A stretch of DNA of 64,000 nt from Paenibacillus sp. MMS18-CY102 (GCF_009789195.1 NZ_WSTC01000005.1:124001-188000); one strand, 5' to 3'; counted from the stretch's first letter, positions 16,751 through 26,586 are shown. Translations and numbers: made by a program. Notes: a model not told the origin generated them from the sequence alone.

Positions 16751-19700
16751 TTACACGCGATGAATCGTAAACTCGAACTGCAGCGTTTGATTCGCCTTGA
16801 TCCGATATTCCTCATGCACGGGAGCGCCCCAGCTGTCGTCGCCGCCGACGCCCATTTGGCGTCCCGCGACCGTGACGACCGTGTAATGCACATTTGGCAG
16901 CTCGTAGTGGTGGTTCGCGCTCTCCAGCTCGAATGCTGTGTATGGCGAGATGTTGCATTCGACCGGCTTGCCAGTTGGTGCCGTAATCCGAATGCCCCGA
17001 GCATCATCGTCCGTTAGGTCGATTCGCCGGACGCCCGTACGGTTGCCTGACTCTTGCGGAACAACGTACGCAGCGACATTATCTGCCACGTCATTGCGGA
17101 ACACCCCAAGCCTTGCGCCGTGCTGGCGGTCCACGTAGTTTTCTTCCGGACCCATTGCATACCATTCAAGATGGTGATAGTCAGCAGGCACTTTGAACGA
17201 CACAGCGAAGGCCGGCAAATCAGGCAACCCATCCGCCCCATCATACTGTGCATTCACCTTGATGCTGCCATCAGCCAACACGGTGTAACGAATCGTCACG
17301 GCTACATCCTTGCTAATCGCTAGCGCATAGCGATACGTGACCGTAACTTGGCCCGCTTGCTCAGATACATCCATGCCAACGCACTTGCGGGCCAAGCTGG
17401 CAGCGAACCACTCCGCAGCGTCGAATCCAAGCGAGAAGCCTTTATCGTTATCCGTCATTGCCCGCCAGAAAAGCGGCGCTGGCGGATAAGCGATCATTTC
17501 ACGCTCCGCGTAACGAATCGAAATGAGTGTACCTGCTTGCTTCGAGAACATCATGCTGAAGTCTGTCCCGTGCACGCCAACGTTGACATCCCCGTTCACG
17601 ACGCGTAGAGTCCCAGCAGCCAAAGCTGGCTCCTGTTGAGGTTCAATGCAGTAGACATACTGCCCGAAAGCAATTTCGTACCCTTTCTCCGCCCATTGCT
17701 CATCGTGATTGAGCACGAAGGACACATGCAAAACGTATTCCCCAGCTTCTTGTGCCATTTCGAAACCCTCAAGGGTTACGTAGGCTTCGCAGCCAGCAGG
17801 CACATAGACACTCTTCGTTCCGCGATACACAACTTCCCCATCCCGATGCAGCGCGTAAACAAGCTCGTAGCCTTCCGTTCCAATGAACAGGTTCTCATTC
17901 GTAATCGTAACGCCATTCGCATCCGGCACGAGCTTTACGTTCTGGTACAGGAACTTCACTTCCTGCATTTTCGGCGAAACGCGGCGGTCCGCATACACGA
18001 TGCCATCCGTGCAGAAATTGTAGTCCGTCGGACGGTCATCAAAATCGCCGCCATAGGCAAGAAACTCGACGCCATAACGGTTTTTCTTCACGATCACTTG
18101 GTCGATATAATCCCAAATAAAGCCGCCTTGGTACAGCGGATATTGCCGTTCCAAATCCGTATATTTGTGCATGCCCCCGACGGAGTTGCCCATTGCATGC
18201 ATATATTCGCAGCTGATATATGGCTTTTGCGGATTTTGCTCCAAATAAGCAATAATATCGGCTGGCTTCGCATACATTCGGCTTTCCATATCGCTTGTCG
18301 CATCATAATCGCGATTATGGAACACGCCCTCATAATGAACGAGGCGGCTCCGATCGGTCTCACGGAAGTAATTCGATACGTTCAAAATCACTTCGCCTGC
18401 ATACGATTCATTGCCGCATGACCAGATCAGGATCGAAGGATGGTTTTTGTCCCGCTCCACCATCGAAATCGCGCGGTCCATAACGATGTCCTGCCATTCG
18501 GGCTTGTTGCTTGGGATGCTCCACGACGGCTCTACTACGCCCATTTTCATCCAAGAGCCATGCGTTTCGAGGTTCATCTCATCGATCACATAAATGCCAT
18601 ACTCATCGCACAGCTCATACCAAAGCGTTTGGTTCGGATAATGCGAAGTACGTACCGCGTTCATATTGTTCTGTTTAATCGTACGGATATCCCACAGCAT
18701 GTCTTCCTTCGTGATCGCCCGCCCTCTACGGCAATTAAATTCGTGGCGATTCACGCCCTTGAATACGATTCGTTTCCCGTTCAAGCACATGATGTTGTCA
18801 ACCATCTCGAACCGTCGGAAGCCGACCTTCTGGGGTACGGCGGCCACCAATTGCCCCGCTTCATTATAAACTTGAACGAAGAGCGTGTAGAGATACGGCC
18901 GCTCTGCACTCCAAGGCAAGACTTTGCCAGCCGAAGCCGTCAATTCCACTGTTGCGCCCGGCTCCTTCGCTTCCGCAGTTGCCACCGTCAAACCCGCAGC
19001 ATCTCGCAGTTCAAACGCCACTCGTCCCGCGGCCTCACCCTCCAGCTTGAGCTCCACGCGGAGCGAACCAAGCTCGAACGTATCGTCAAGCTCTGCATGC
19101 ACGAACAGGTCGCGGACATGTGCTTGGGGAACCGTGTACAAATAAACGTCGCGGAAAATGCCCGAAAACCGCCAGAAATCCTGGTCTTCTAGCCAAGCGC
19201 CAGTGCTGCGTTGATACACCTCGACCGCCAGCTTGTTCTCGCCGTCTGCAATGTAAGGGCTCAGGTCAAACTCCGAAGGCGTAAAGCTATCCTCACTATA
19301 ACCAACAAACTCACCGTTAAGCCATACATAAAATGCCGACTCCACGCCTTGGAATGAGATATATACAGGCTTGCCTTGCATCCCTTCCGGCAACATAAAC
19401 GTCTTCACATAGCTGCCCACAGGGTTATCGTCTTCTGGAACCGCAGGAGGACGGATATCGTGATGGCCGTCCCACGGATACATCGTATTCACATACTGCG
19501 GTTTCCCATAACCTTGCAATTGGATATGGCCTGGCACTTCAATCGTGTTCCAGCCTGCGCAGCTATAATCTAATCGGTAAAACCGCTCCGCCCTGCCTGC
19601 AGGATGGACGGCATAGCTGAATTTCCAGCTGCCGTTCAACGAGTGCCGCATCGCCATCGGCGCGAACGACTCAGCCTCCTGCATCGTTGTGTAGTAACGA

Positions 19701-19783
19701 TGATCGGAATGGGCAGGCAGCCGGTTCACGGCAAACACGCTAGGATCAGCAAGCCAGCTCAAGCTTGGTTCATTTGCTTTCAT
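16751..19783 (-). CDS. lacZ: Beta-galactosidase, glycoside hydrolase family 2
   Basis: A 1010-residue cytoplasmic LacZ-type enzyme (E. coli LacZ is 1024). Domains in order: sugar-binding jelly roll (about 40-215), immunoglobulin-like (216-325), TIM barrel (326-610), a second Ig-like domain, and the C-terminal beta-galactosidase small-chain sandwich (about 735-1005). The acid/base glutamate is E459 in LIWSCGNES and the nucleophile is E526 in PYISCEYMHAMGNS. No signal peptide. The start at 19783 follows AGGAGAGTATCGAT. It is the last gene of binding protein-permease-permease-lacZ, so the imported sugar is probably lactose or short galacto-oligosaccharides split inside the cell. Confidence 0.95.
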   Translation of the reverse strand: MKANEPSLSWLADPSVFAVNRLPAHSDHRYYTTMQEAESFAPMAMRHSLNGSWKFSYAVHPAGRAERFYRLDYSCAGWNTIEVPGHIQLQGYGKPQYVNTMYPWDGHHDIRPPAVPEDDNPVGSYVKTFMLPEGMQGKPVYISFQGVESAFYVWLNGEFVGYSEDSFTPSEFDLSPYIADGENKLAVEVYQRSTGAWLEDQDFWRFSGIFRDVYLYTVPQAHVRDLFVHAELDDTFELGSLRVELKLEGEAAGRVAFELRDAAGLTVATAEAKEPGATVELTASAGKVLPWSAERPYLYTLFVQVYNEAGQLVAAVPQKVGFRRFEMVDNIMCLNGKRIVFKGVNRHEFNCRRGRAITKEDMLWDIRTIKQNNMNAVRTSHYPNQTLWYELCDEYGIYVIDEMNLETHGSWMKMGVVEPSWSIPSNKPEWQDIVMDRAISMVERDKNHPSILIWSCGNESYAGEVILNVSNYFRETDRSRLVHYEGVFHNRDYDATSDMESRMYAKPADIIAYLEQNPQKPYISCEYMHAMGNSVGGMHKYTDLERQYPLYQGGFIWDYIDQVIVKKNRYGVEFLAYGGDFDDRPTDYNFCTDGIVYADRRVSPKMQEVKFLYQNVKLVPDANGVTITNENLFIGTEGYELVYALHRDGEVVYRGTKSVYVPAGCEAYVTLEGFEMAQEAGEYVLHVSFVLNHDEQWAEKGYEIAFGQYVYCIEPQQEPALAAGTLRVVNGDVNVGVHGTDFSMMFSKQAGTLISIRYAEREMIAYPPAPLFWRAMTDNDKGFSLGFDAAEWFAASLARKCVGMDVSEQAGQVTVTYRYALAISKDVAVTIRYTVLADGSIKVNAQYDGADGLPDLPAFAVSFKVPADYHHLEWYAMGPEENYVDRQHGARLGVFRNDVADNVAAYVVPQESGNRTGVRRIDLTDDDARGIRITAPTGKPVECNISPYTAFELESANHHYELPNVHYTVVTVAGRQMGVGGDDSWGAPVHEEYRIKANQTLQFEFTIHRV

Positions 19784-19805
19784 ATCGATACTCTCCTATA
19801 AACAA

Positions 19806-20633
19806 TTATTTGACCGAGCCCGTCATCCCAGCAACAAAATGCTTCTGCATGAAGAAGAACACAAGCGCCGTCGGAATCGTGGATATAACGACAGCCATCA
19901 TGATGACCCCATAATCTGGCGAGTAACTAGAGCCCAAGTTCGAGATCAACAGCGGAATCGTTTTCTTCTCCGGTGACTGCAATACGATGAGCGGCCACAG
20001 GTAGCTGTTCCAGCTCGACATGAATGTAATGATGCCAGCTGCGGAGTACGTCGTTTTCATCGTTGGCATAAAGACGCGGAAGAACAAGCCAATTTCGCTC
20101 AAGCCATCGATTCGGCCAGCTTCAAGCAGGTCCTTCGGAAACATCTTCGCACTCTGCCGGAAGAAGAAGATTAGGAAAGCCGTCGTGAACGTAGGCAAAA
20201 TAACAGCTGGCAGCGTGTTGACGCCAATGGCCGAGAAATTGCGCGAAATCGTCGCAAACATTTGATACAACGGAACCATCAAAGCAGCGAACGGAATCAT
20301 CATCGACATAAGCAGCACCGTAAATACGGCATCCTTCGCCTTGGTGCGATAGATCTCGAAGCCATAGCCAGCCAGCGATCCTACCAGCAAGGCAAGCAAG
20401 GTCGTAATGATTGAGATTTTGGCCGAATTCCACATGGCTTGCCATAGATCGATGCTATCGAGCAGCTTCTTAAAGTTTTCGCCTAGAAAACTGCCCGGAA
20501 GCAGCTTGCCTTTGGTCACATCAACCGACTTGTTTGTTGCGCTCACGATCATCCATAAGAACGGAAAAATTGAGACAATAGAAGCGACACTTAGAAACCC
20601 ATACGTAAAGGTGCGTTTTAGTTTATTAGCCAT
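19806..20633 (-). CDS. Carbohydrate ABC transporter permease (MalG/LacG/AraQ type)
   Basis: A 275-residue CUT1-family permease with six transmembrane segments and the EAA loop EAGRIDGLSEIGLFFRVF at about residues 177-194, where the ATPase docks. The N-terminus (FPFLWMIVSATNKS) and C-terminus (QKHFVAGMTGSVK) are hallmark MalG-type ends. Its start overlaps the stop of the partner permease by one base (TAATG). No ATPase is encoded in the cluster, so an MsmX-like shared ATPase elsewhere is the likely energiser. Confidence 0.94.
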   Translation of the reverse strand: MANKLKRTFTYGFLSVASIVSIFPFLWMIVSATNKSVDVTKGKLLPGSFLGENFKKLLDSIDLWQAMWNSAKISIITTLLALLVGSLAGYGFEIYRTKAKDAVFTVLLMSMMIPFAALMVPLYQMFATISRNFSAIGVNTLPAVILPTFTTAFLIFFFRQSAKMFPKDLLEAGRIDGLSEIGLFFRVFMPTMKTTYSAAGIITFMSSWNSYLWPLIVLQSPEKKTIPLLISNLGSSYSPDYGVIMMAVVISTIPTALVFFFMQKHFVAGMTGSVK

Positions 20634-21541
20634 TATTTATCACCTGCTACTTTGAACTGGACGAACGACAAAATGATGATCATGATGACGATGGAATACG
20701 ATACCGTCGCCGCATAGCCGAAGTCCGGTGAATACTTGAATGACAGGTTATAGATATACTGCGAAATCGACATTGTCGATTGGCCAGGGCCGCCTTTTGT
20801 AATGTTTACGATTTCATCAAACAACTGGAGCGTGCCGATCGTCGATGTGATCGATGTAAACAGAATAATTGGCTTCAGCAATGGAATCGTAATGGTGAAA
20901 AACTGCCGGAAAGCCGAAGCCCCGTCGATACGCGCTGCCTCATAGATAGAGTTATCGATATTTTGAAGGGAGGACAGATAAAAAATCATGTTATACCCCG
21001 TCCAACGCCACGTAATTGCGATAATGATCGTTACTTTCGCCCAGAACGGGTCCGTAATCCAATTGATCGGTTCAGCGATGATATGCAGCTTCGTTAATCC
21101 GAGATTGACAAGGCCGTCCGTGCCGAATAAGTATTTGAAAATAATTGAGTAAGCTACTAGCGAAGTGACGCATGGAAGAAAGATGGCTGTACGGAAAAAA
21201 CCTTTGAACTTCAGATTGCGGTCATTGAGCAAAACCGAGATGAACATGCCCAGAATGATCATAATTGGCACTTGAATAATTAAGTAGATGAACGTATTCT
21301 TCACTGCCGTTAAAAACGTTTTGTCACTGAATAAACGCTGGTAATTATCTAGACCCGTATAATGCAAATTCGCGCCTTTGCCTGTTTTGAACGACAGCAG
21401 CAAAGCTTGAATCATCGGATAGAAATAGAAAGCTGCAATCATGACAACGGCGATGATTACGAACCACCAGCCGGTCAGTTTTATTTTCGAGCCACTTTTG
21501 TAAAGGCTTATGCCAGGCTTCGCCACTTTCACGTCAGCCAA
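20633..21541 (-). CDS. Carbohydrate ABC transporter permease (MalF/LacF type)
   Basis: A 302-residue CUT1 permease, the partner of the downstream MalG-type subunit. Six membrane segments; EAA loop EAARIDGASAFRQFFTITIP near residues 200-219. The cytoplasmic N-terminus is about 30 residues long, shorter than MalF of enterobacteria and normal for Firmicutes. It starts 88 bases after the binding-protein stop; a strong hairpin lies in that gap. Confidence 0.94.
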   Translation of the reverse strand: MADVKVAKPGISLYKSGSKIKLTGWWFVIIAVVMIAAFYFYPMIQALLLSFKTGKGANLHYTGLDNYQRLFSDKTFLTAVKNTFIYLIIQVPIMIILGMFISVLLNDRNLKFKGFFRTAIFLPCVTSLVAYSIIFKYLFGTDGLVNLGLTKLHIIAEPINWITDPFWAKVTIIIAITWRWTGYNMIFYLSSLQNIDNSIYEAARIDGASAFRQFFTITIPLLKPIILFTSITSTIGTLQLFDEIVNITKGGPGQSTMSISQYIYNLSFKYSPDFGYAATVSYSIVIMIIILSFVQFKVAGDK

Positions 21542-21561
21542 ACCCCTTTCTCTGCGGAGAA

Positions 21562-21604
21562 AATAAAACCTTGGTCATCCTACCCGAACGGCCAAGGTTT
21601 TATT
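21562..21604 (-). terminator. Intercistronic hairpin/partial terminator between binding protein and permeases
   Basis: Minus strand: a 13-base perfect stem AATAAAACCTTGG / CCAAGGTTTTATT with a 17-base loop, followed by TTTTATTTT-type sequence. A hairpin here can terminate part of the transcripts or protect the upstream mRNA end, giving more binding protein than permease. Confidence 0.75.
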
Positions 21605-21629
21605 ATAGTTCCGGTTTCGTATGGTGCTG

Positions 21630-22940
21630 TTACTTGATTTGCGTTTCAGCTTGCGACTGGGCGTCAGCCAACGCTTTGTCCAGCGCTTTGCCGCCCAGGT
21701 AACTTTGCATCTCAACTGCAAGAAGATCCTCAATGGCATAAGTGTGCATGCCATAGTTCACACGCGGAATTTGCTCTGTCCAAGCCGCGAAGTCCGTCGC
21801 AATTTTTTGCCCATTGAAGTAGTCGTCCGCTGCTTGGCAAGCTTCGCCCGTCGCTGCTGCTTTGAGCGTGCCGATTGCACCGATTTGCTGGTTCAGCTTC
21901 TGGTAAAGGTCAACGTCGGAAGCAAAGGTTTGCTTCAGGAAATCTGCCGCTGCTTCTTTGCCATCCGTGTTCAGCACATACCACGAGCTGCCGCCAAGAT
22001 TCGATGCATGCGTTGCTTTGGCAGCGCCCGGAAGCGATGGGAACGGCACGATCGCCCATTTGCCCGATTGCGCCGCTTCAGCTTTAACCGAAGCCGTAAT
22101 CCAGTTGCCCGTTGGAACCGCTGCAACGTCACCGCTGTTGAAGCCGCCAACGAATTGGCTCCAGTCGGATGTTACTTTAACAATGTTCGCTTCCATCAGC
22201 GTTTTGTACGTTTCTGCTGCTGCTTTCAGCTCTGCATTATCTACCAGGTTAGGTGTCGTTCCGTCTTCCTTCGTGTACCATGAGCCAGCCGATTGAATCA
22301 TCATGCGGATGAGGCCCAAGTCGTTAGGGTCTTGCGTCAACAGGTCCTTGCCCGTTTTTTCTTTGATCGCTTTGCCGATTTCGATCAGCTTGTTCCAGTC
22401 GATATTTTGCAGGTCAGCTGCTTTATAGCCTGCTTGCTCCAAGTAATCCGTACGGACATACAAGCCAGTTACACCTGAGTCGAATGGTACGCCATATTGT
22501 TTGCCGTCGAAGCTCGTCGGCCCGATTTTGTAATCTGCGAAGTCCGATGCATTAATGATGCTCGATAGATCGTAGAACGCGTCTGGATACGCTTGCAAGA
22601 AGCTTTGTGCGCGATAATCTTCGATTAGAACGATGTTCGGCAATCCTTTTGTCGTACCGGAGTTAAGCCCCGTGTTCAGCTTTTGTACGATATCGGCTTG
22701 CGCGTTTTCTTCGATGTTGATTTTCGCATCTGGATTTTTGGTTGCGTAAGCTTCCTTCGCCAGATTAAGTGCCGCGATGTTGAAGTTAGGATCCCATGCC
22801 CATACTGTCACTTCTTTGGTCTCTTTAGATGCCGTGCCGCCGTCGTTGCTGTTGCTGTCCTCTGTACCGTTGTCCGATTTGCTGGAGCATGCTGCCAACA
22901 CGAGAGAGCTTGCCAACAAAATAGCCAGTACTTTTTTCAT
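21630..22940 (-). CDS. Sugar ABC transporter substrate-binding lipoprotein
   Basis: A 436-residue family-1 extracellular solute-binding protein. It has a lipoprotein signal (KKVLAILLASSLVLAACSSK, lipobox LAAC, lipidated Cys about residue 18), then a Ser/Asn/Asp linker and a two-lobe binding domain beginning KEVTVWAWDPN. Start at 22940 follows AAAAGGGG. It heads the transporter-lacZ operon. Two cre-like sites and a promoter lie upstream. The ligand is inferred from the adjacent beta-galactosidase to be a beta-galactoside; sequence alone cannot prove it. Confidence 0.93.
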   Translation of the reverse strand: MKKVLAILLASSLVLAACSSKSDNGTEDSNSNDGGTASKETKEVTVWAWDPNFNIAALNLAKEAYATKNPDAKINIEENAQADIVQKLNTGLNSGTTKGLPNIVLIEDYRAQSFLQAYPDAFYDLSSIINASDFADYKIGPTSFDGKQYGVPFDSGVTGLYVRTDYLEQAGYKAADLQNIDWNKLIEIGKAIKEKTGKDLLTQDPNDLGLIRMMIQSAGSWYTKEDGTTPNLVDNAELKAAAETYKTLMEANIVKVTSDWSQFVGGFNSGDVAAVPTGNWITASVKAEAAQSGKWAIVPFPSLPGAAKATHASNLGGSSWYVLNTDGKEAAADFLKQTFASDVDLYQKLNQQIGAIGTLKAAATGEACQAADDYFNGQKIATDFAAWTEQIPRVNYGMHTYAIEDLLAVEMQSYLGGKALDKALADAQSQAETQIK

Positions 22941-22999
22941 TCGCGTCCAACCCCTTTTCTTATCATCCGATACTGTGTGCGAGTGCCGTTCCTTGATGA

Positions 23000-23013
23000 T
23001 GTAAGCGTTTGCC
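23000..23013 (+). promoter_or_regulatory. cre-like site (CcpA), downstream copy
   Basis: TGTAAGCGTTTGCC agrees with the catabolite-responsive consensus TGWAARCGYTWNCW at all but the last position. It lies just downstream of the probable transcription start of the binding-protein gene, a position typical of CcpA repression. Confidence 0.6.
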
Positions 23014-23026
23014 GGCTAACAAGATC

Positions 23027-23034
23027 ATCATAGC
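23027..23034 (-). promoter_or_regulatory. Probable extended -10 promoter of the sugar-transport operon
   Basis: Minus strand TGC-TATGAT (TATGAT at 23032-23027, TG just upstream) with a poor -35, about 90 bases before the binding-protein start. A weak -35 fits an activated promoter, here plausibly by the YesN-type regulator. Confidence 0.45.
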
Positions 23035-23116
23035 ACTGCTCTAAATCTGGCCGTTATGACTATCTTTGCGCTGATTGGTCTTATTATTGTCCCTTAAGTT
23101 GGATGGTCCACTCGAA

Positions 23117-23130
23117 TTGTAAACGCTTTA
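23117..23130 (+). promoter_or_regulatory. cre-like site (CcpA), upstream copy
   Basis: TTGTAAACGCTTTA matches the core TGTAAACGCTTT of the catabolite-responsive element closely. It lies 85 bases upstream of the proposed -10, just after the kinase stop codon. Confidence 0.6.
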
Positions 23131-23161
23131 GAAAATAGTATTTTTTTTGTTGGCTGCGCTA

Positions 23162-24928
23162 TTAATCGTTCAAAATCGGCAGCTTGATGCGTACGCGAGT
23201 CCCTTCGCCTGGCTGGCTTGTAATGGTTACGCCATATTGCTCGCCATACAACAGCACGATACGGTCATGCACGTTACGGACGCCAATGCCTGAAAACAGC
23301 TGCCTCGTTTTGGTCGGGTTCGGCAGCATCCCTGTGCCGGCTAAGCCGCTAATGCCCGCACCGTTATCGACGACCTCACAGACGAGCACTCCTGCATCTA
23401 CAGAAACAAGCACGTAAATATACCCTTCATTCCGTTCATGGAAGGCATGGAAAAAAGCATTTTCAATAAACGGCTGGATAATGAGCTTCGGTATCCGGTA
23501 ATTCAAACAATCCGGGGCGATAAAATAGTTCACCTTCACGCCTTCGCCGTAGCGCATATGATTAATAAGCACATAATTGCGCAAATTATCGAGCTCCTGC
23601 TCAACGGTAATCGTCTGGCTGACGTTGCCCAGCGTATTTTGCAGCAGCGAAATAAGCGCATTAATCGTATCGGACACCTTCTCCTTGTCGCCTTGTTGGA
23701 CGAGCATTTTGATCGACGCTAACGTGTTATACAAAAAATGCGGATTAATTTGCATCTGCAGCGCGGCAAGCTCCGCATTGTGCTGCTCCTTCTGCGTCTC
23801 AATGAGCTGTTTTACGTAATCATTCAACTCGTCGAGCATGTAGTTATACGCTTGGCCTAGCTCTTTCACCTCATAACTGCCATTGACCGTAATGTAATTG
23901 TGAAAGTTCTTTTTCGTTACTTTGGACATCTGGCGGACGAGGAGCGACAGCGATCGCGTAATCCTTCGCGTAATGATGAAGACGACAAGAAGCGCCGACA
24001 GCACAATAGCCGCACAGATCAGGGTGATCGCGCGCGTATTGACGAGATGGCTTAATGCTGTATTTTTATCAATCAGATTCACAATGTAAAAATCATAGGT
24101 CGGCAAATATTCGGACAGGAGCACATAATCCTTCCCCATTGCTTTCGTATCTTTGTAGGAGAGGCGTTGCTGGACAATTTCAGTTGCGTCATGCAGAAGT
24201 TCCGTATTTTGATCGCCGATTAGCTGCTCCAGATTGCTTGATACGATAACGCCGGATTGGTTCATAATGACGACGTCGTTGCCTTCGCTTGTAAAGTTGG
24301 AGTAAAACTGCTTAAATGCCGCTTCCCGTATTGCGATATATAGATTCCCATAAAGCGTGCCATTTACCCGGTCATACAATGCCTTGGACGCCACGATAAC
24401 AGGATGCGGGGAGCCCGTTGTGCCGCTGCTAAACTGATACATGAGCCGCTTAGGATCGGCATTCATATTAACGGTAATCGGATGGGCCCTCAGCTGCTTC
24501 ACGCTCATCGGCCATTTGGCATTGTCGGTCGTGTACATGTTGCCGTTGACGCCCAGAATCGTTATTCCGACTTCGTAGGGATCTAAATTGGACGAAATTT
24601 GCTTCATTTTTTGCGTTGCGCTGTAATAGGTTCTCGTTGTCGTAATCGTGTCCTTATCTTCTTTCGTAAGGAAGCCTCTAACGGAGCCGCTCTGAAGCAC
24701 ATTGTTGGATACTGTAATAATGCCGTAGTTAAACGACTCAAAATTCGTTTTGATCTGGTTAATAACCTTCGAATTCGTAATGCTGAACGTATCCATGAAC
24801 AGCCGCTCCGACATGCGGATCGTAATCCAAGACGTCAGAAGCGTGACCGTAATTAAGCTGACTACCATGACGATGAACATTTTGACGAACAAGCCATTGT
24901 ACTGCATGCGGTCCCATAATCGCCTCAT
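23162..24928 (-). CDS. Sensor histidine kinase, YesM family
   Basis: A 588-residue membrane kinase: transmembrane segment at about residues 18-38, a large extracellular Cache-like sensor (about 40-285), second transmembrane segment near 290-312, HAMP linker, then the His_kinase domain with the phosphoacceptor in MQINPHFLYNTL and an HATPase_c domain (VVDNGAGI, GIGVRNVHDRI). Start MRRLWDRM at 24928 is preferred: GAGGG lies seven bases upstream; the ATG at 24934 overlaps the regulator stop as ATGA but has no room for a ribosome site. It is paired with the upstream AraC-type regulator and faces the sugar-transport genes, so it most likely senses their inducer. Confidence 0.93.
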   Translation of the reverse strand: MRRLWDRMQYNGLFVKMFIVMVVSLITVTLLTSWITIRMSERLFMDTFSITNSKVINQIKTNFESFNYGIITVSNNVLQSGSVRGFLTKEDKDTITTTRTYYSATQKMKQISSNLDPYEVGITILGVNGNMYTTDNAKWPMSVKQLRAHPITVNMNADPKRLMYQFSSGTTGSPHPVIVASKALYDRVNGTLYGNLYIAIREAAFKQFYSNFTSEGNDVVIMNQSGVIVSSNLEQLIGDQNTELLHDATEIVQQRLSYKDTKAMGKDYVLLSEYLPTYDFYIVNLIDKNTALSHLVNTRAITLICAAIVLSALLVVFIITRRITRSLSLLVRQMSKVTKKNFHNYITVNGSYEVKELGQAYNYMLDELNDYVKQLIETQKEQHNAELAALQMQINPHFLYNTLASIKMLVQQGDKEKVSDTINALISLLQNTLGNVSQTITVEQELDNLRNYVLINHMRYGEGVKVNYFIAPDCLNYRIPKLIIQPFIENAFFHAFHERNEGYIYVLVSVDAGVLVCEVVDNGAGISGLAGTGMLPNPTKTRQLFSGIGVRNVHDRIVLLYGEQYGVTITSQPGEGTRVRIKLPILND

Positions 24929-24930
24929 GA

Positions 24931-26505
24931 TCATTCCCTCTTCTGGTTCGGCTGCTGCCTGCGATATTGGCTCGGCGATAAGCCCGTCCATTTTTTAAAC
25001 ACTTTCGTGAAATAGCTATGGTCAGAGTAGCCGACCATTCCGCTTATTTCCGAGATTGATGCCGTATCCCCACTTAACAGCTCCGCCGCTTTCTCGACGC
25101 GTACCTTATTGAGGTATTCGCTGAAACCATATGCATTATGGGATGCGAAGTAGCTCGATAGATAGGATGGGTTAAAATGAAAATGTTTAGCTACCTCCGT
25201 CAATGTGATCGGGTCTGCATAATGGCCATCAATATAAGCCAATATGAGCCCCATATTGACATTGCTCGGTTGCTGGCGCGCCGCGATGCATTGGTCTGCC
25301 TCTGTCATGAACGCATACAGCTGATTCGCTGCATGATCGGCCTGGCGCGCAACGTCGATGGATTTAAAATAAGCATATTTGCGCTCCTCCAGCTCCTTCA
25401 CCTCATACCCCATATTGCCGAGCAAGACGGTCACATTAAAAATAATATTGCTCAGGAATGACTTGAACGCGAAAACGTCCATCGTATAATCGAGCGCCAT
25501 GCTATGTACATGTTCTTCAAGATATTGAAAAGCCAGATCAAACTGCTTGCGCTTCAGCTGCTCCGTGAACTGGCTTAAGTCAAACTTATTCCCTTCGGCT
25601 GTCGGCTCCGGCAGCTTGTCTATCGTAAGCAATCGATGGTTCGGAAAATAAAAACGATAGTTCAGCAGCTTCGTGAAGCTTCCTCGAAATATTTGGCCGA
25701 GCTGGGCGAATGAAGTAAACGTATCACTCCACACCCATCCCGGTACGGCATGGGCAAGTGCTAGCTCCTCCGCCATTTTGCTTGCTAGTTGCTTCGTTTC
25801 CTCTAGCTCCTCAGGTTCGCCATTCAGCACATAAACGAGCTGCTGCTGGTTCGTGACGATTCGATGATACGGCAAATGCAGCCGCGCAGACTGCCACCAA
25901 GCATCAACAATGCCCGCTAATTGCTCCCCCTTAAGCTCATCTGATCCATTGGGCCGATGCTTGCTGTCAGCACCTAGCAAGACGAATGCCGAGTAAGGAA
26001 AAAGGTTGTTAATGGCCGATGGCTCGAAATCGATATCATACCCTGCAATCAACCGCTCCATTAACAACGTAACAGAAAGCTCTACTGCCTCGCCCTGCGG
26101 CTTCAACTGCAACGAAGGGATTTGGGCAGCCGTTCGCTTTAGTACCTGAAGCAGCTCCTGCGCATCCAGCTTCGGCTTCAGTATATAATCCGCCACCCCG
26201 CTCTGGAAGGTAGAGCGAACATAATGAAATTCGCCGAAGCTGCTTAACACGATAACCTCAATTTCGGGATACTTCTGCTTAATCGTGCGGGTCAGCGCTT
26301 CCCCATCCATAACCGGCATCACAATATCTGTAATGACGATATGCGGCTGCATCTGTTCGACCAGCTCCAGCGCCTCTTTGCCGTTCGACGCTTCACCGAC
26401 GATTTGGAACCCTTCCTGCTCCCAATTCAGATAATGTTTTATTCCTTGCCTTATTAGAATCTCATCATCCACGATAATGATTTTGCATAACACATTGTTG
26501 TTCAT
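24931..26505 (-). CDS. Response regulator with AraC-type DNA-binding domain, YesN family
   Basis: A 524-residue regulator: REC domain (residues 1-125, acidic pocket VDDE, phospho-acceptor D60 in VITDIVMPVMDG, signalling K in YILKPK), a 270-residue middle region of no recognised fold, and a C-terminal AraC/XylS double HTH (about 420-520; signature GYSDHSYFTKVFKKWTGLSP). The start MNNNVLCKI at 26505 follows GGGGA; an ATG five codons upstream is possible. It is transcribed before the YesM kinase and probably activates the binding protein-permease-lacZ operon. Confidence 0.93.
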   Translation of the reverse strand: MNNNVLCKIIIVDDEILIRQGIKHYLNWEQEGFQIVGEASNGKEALELVEQMQPHIVITDIVMPVMDGEALTRTIKQKYPEIEVIVLSSFGEFHYVRSTFQSGVADYILKPKLDAQELLQVLKRTAAQIPSLQLKPQGEAVELSVTLLMERLIAGYDIDFEPSAINNLFPYSAFVLLGADSKHRPNGSDELKGEQLAGIVDAWWQSARLHLPYHRIVTNQQQLVYVLNGEPEELEETKQLASKMAEELALAHAVPGWVWSDTFTSFAQLGQIFRGSFTKLLNYRFYFPNHRLLTIDKLPEPTAEGNKFDLSQFTEQLKRKQFDLAFQYLEEHVHSMALDYTMDVFAFKSFLSNIIFNVTVLLGNMGYEVKELEERKYAYFKSIDVARQADHAANQLYAFMTEADQCIAARQQPSNVNMGLILAYIDGHYADPITLTEVAKHFHFNPSYLSSYFASHNAYGFSEYLNKVRVEKAAELLSGDTASISEISGMVGYSDHSYFTKVFKKWTGLSPSQYRRQQPNQKRE

Positions 26506-26586
26506 TGTTAATTTCCCCATTCATCATAATGGCCAGCTCAAACTGTGGTTCTTATTATACCCGAAGCGCTCTGCTCCACAAGACGC

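Noticed and set aside
17636-18421. 261-codon open frame on the plus strand
   Set aside because: Antisense to lacZ; His/Arg/Ile-rich translation with no recognisable domain.
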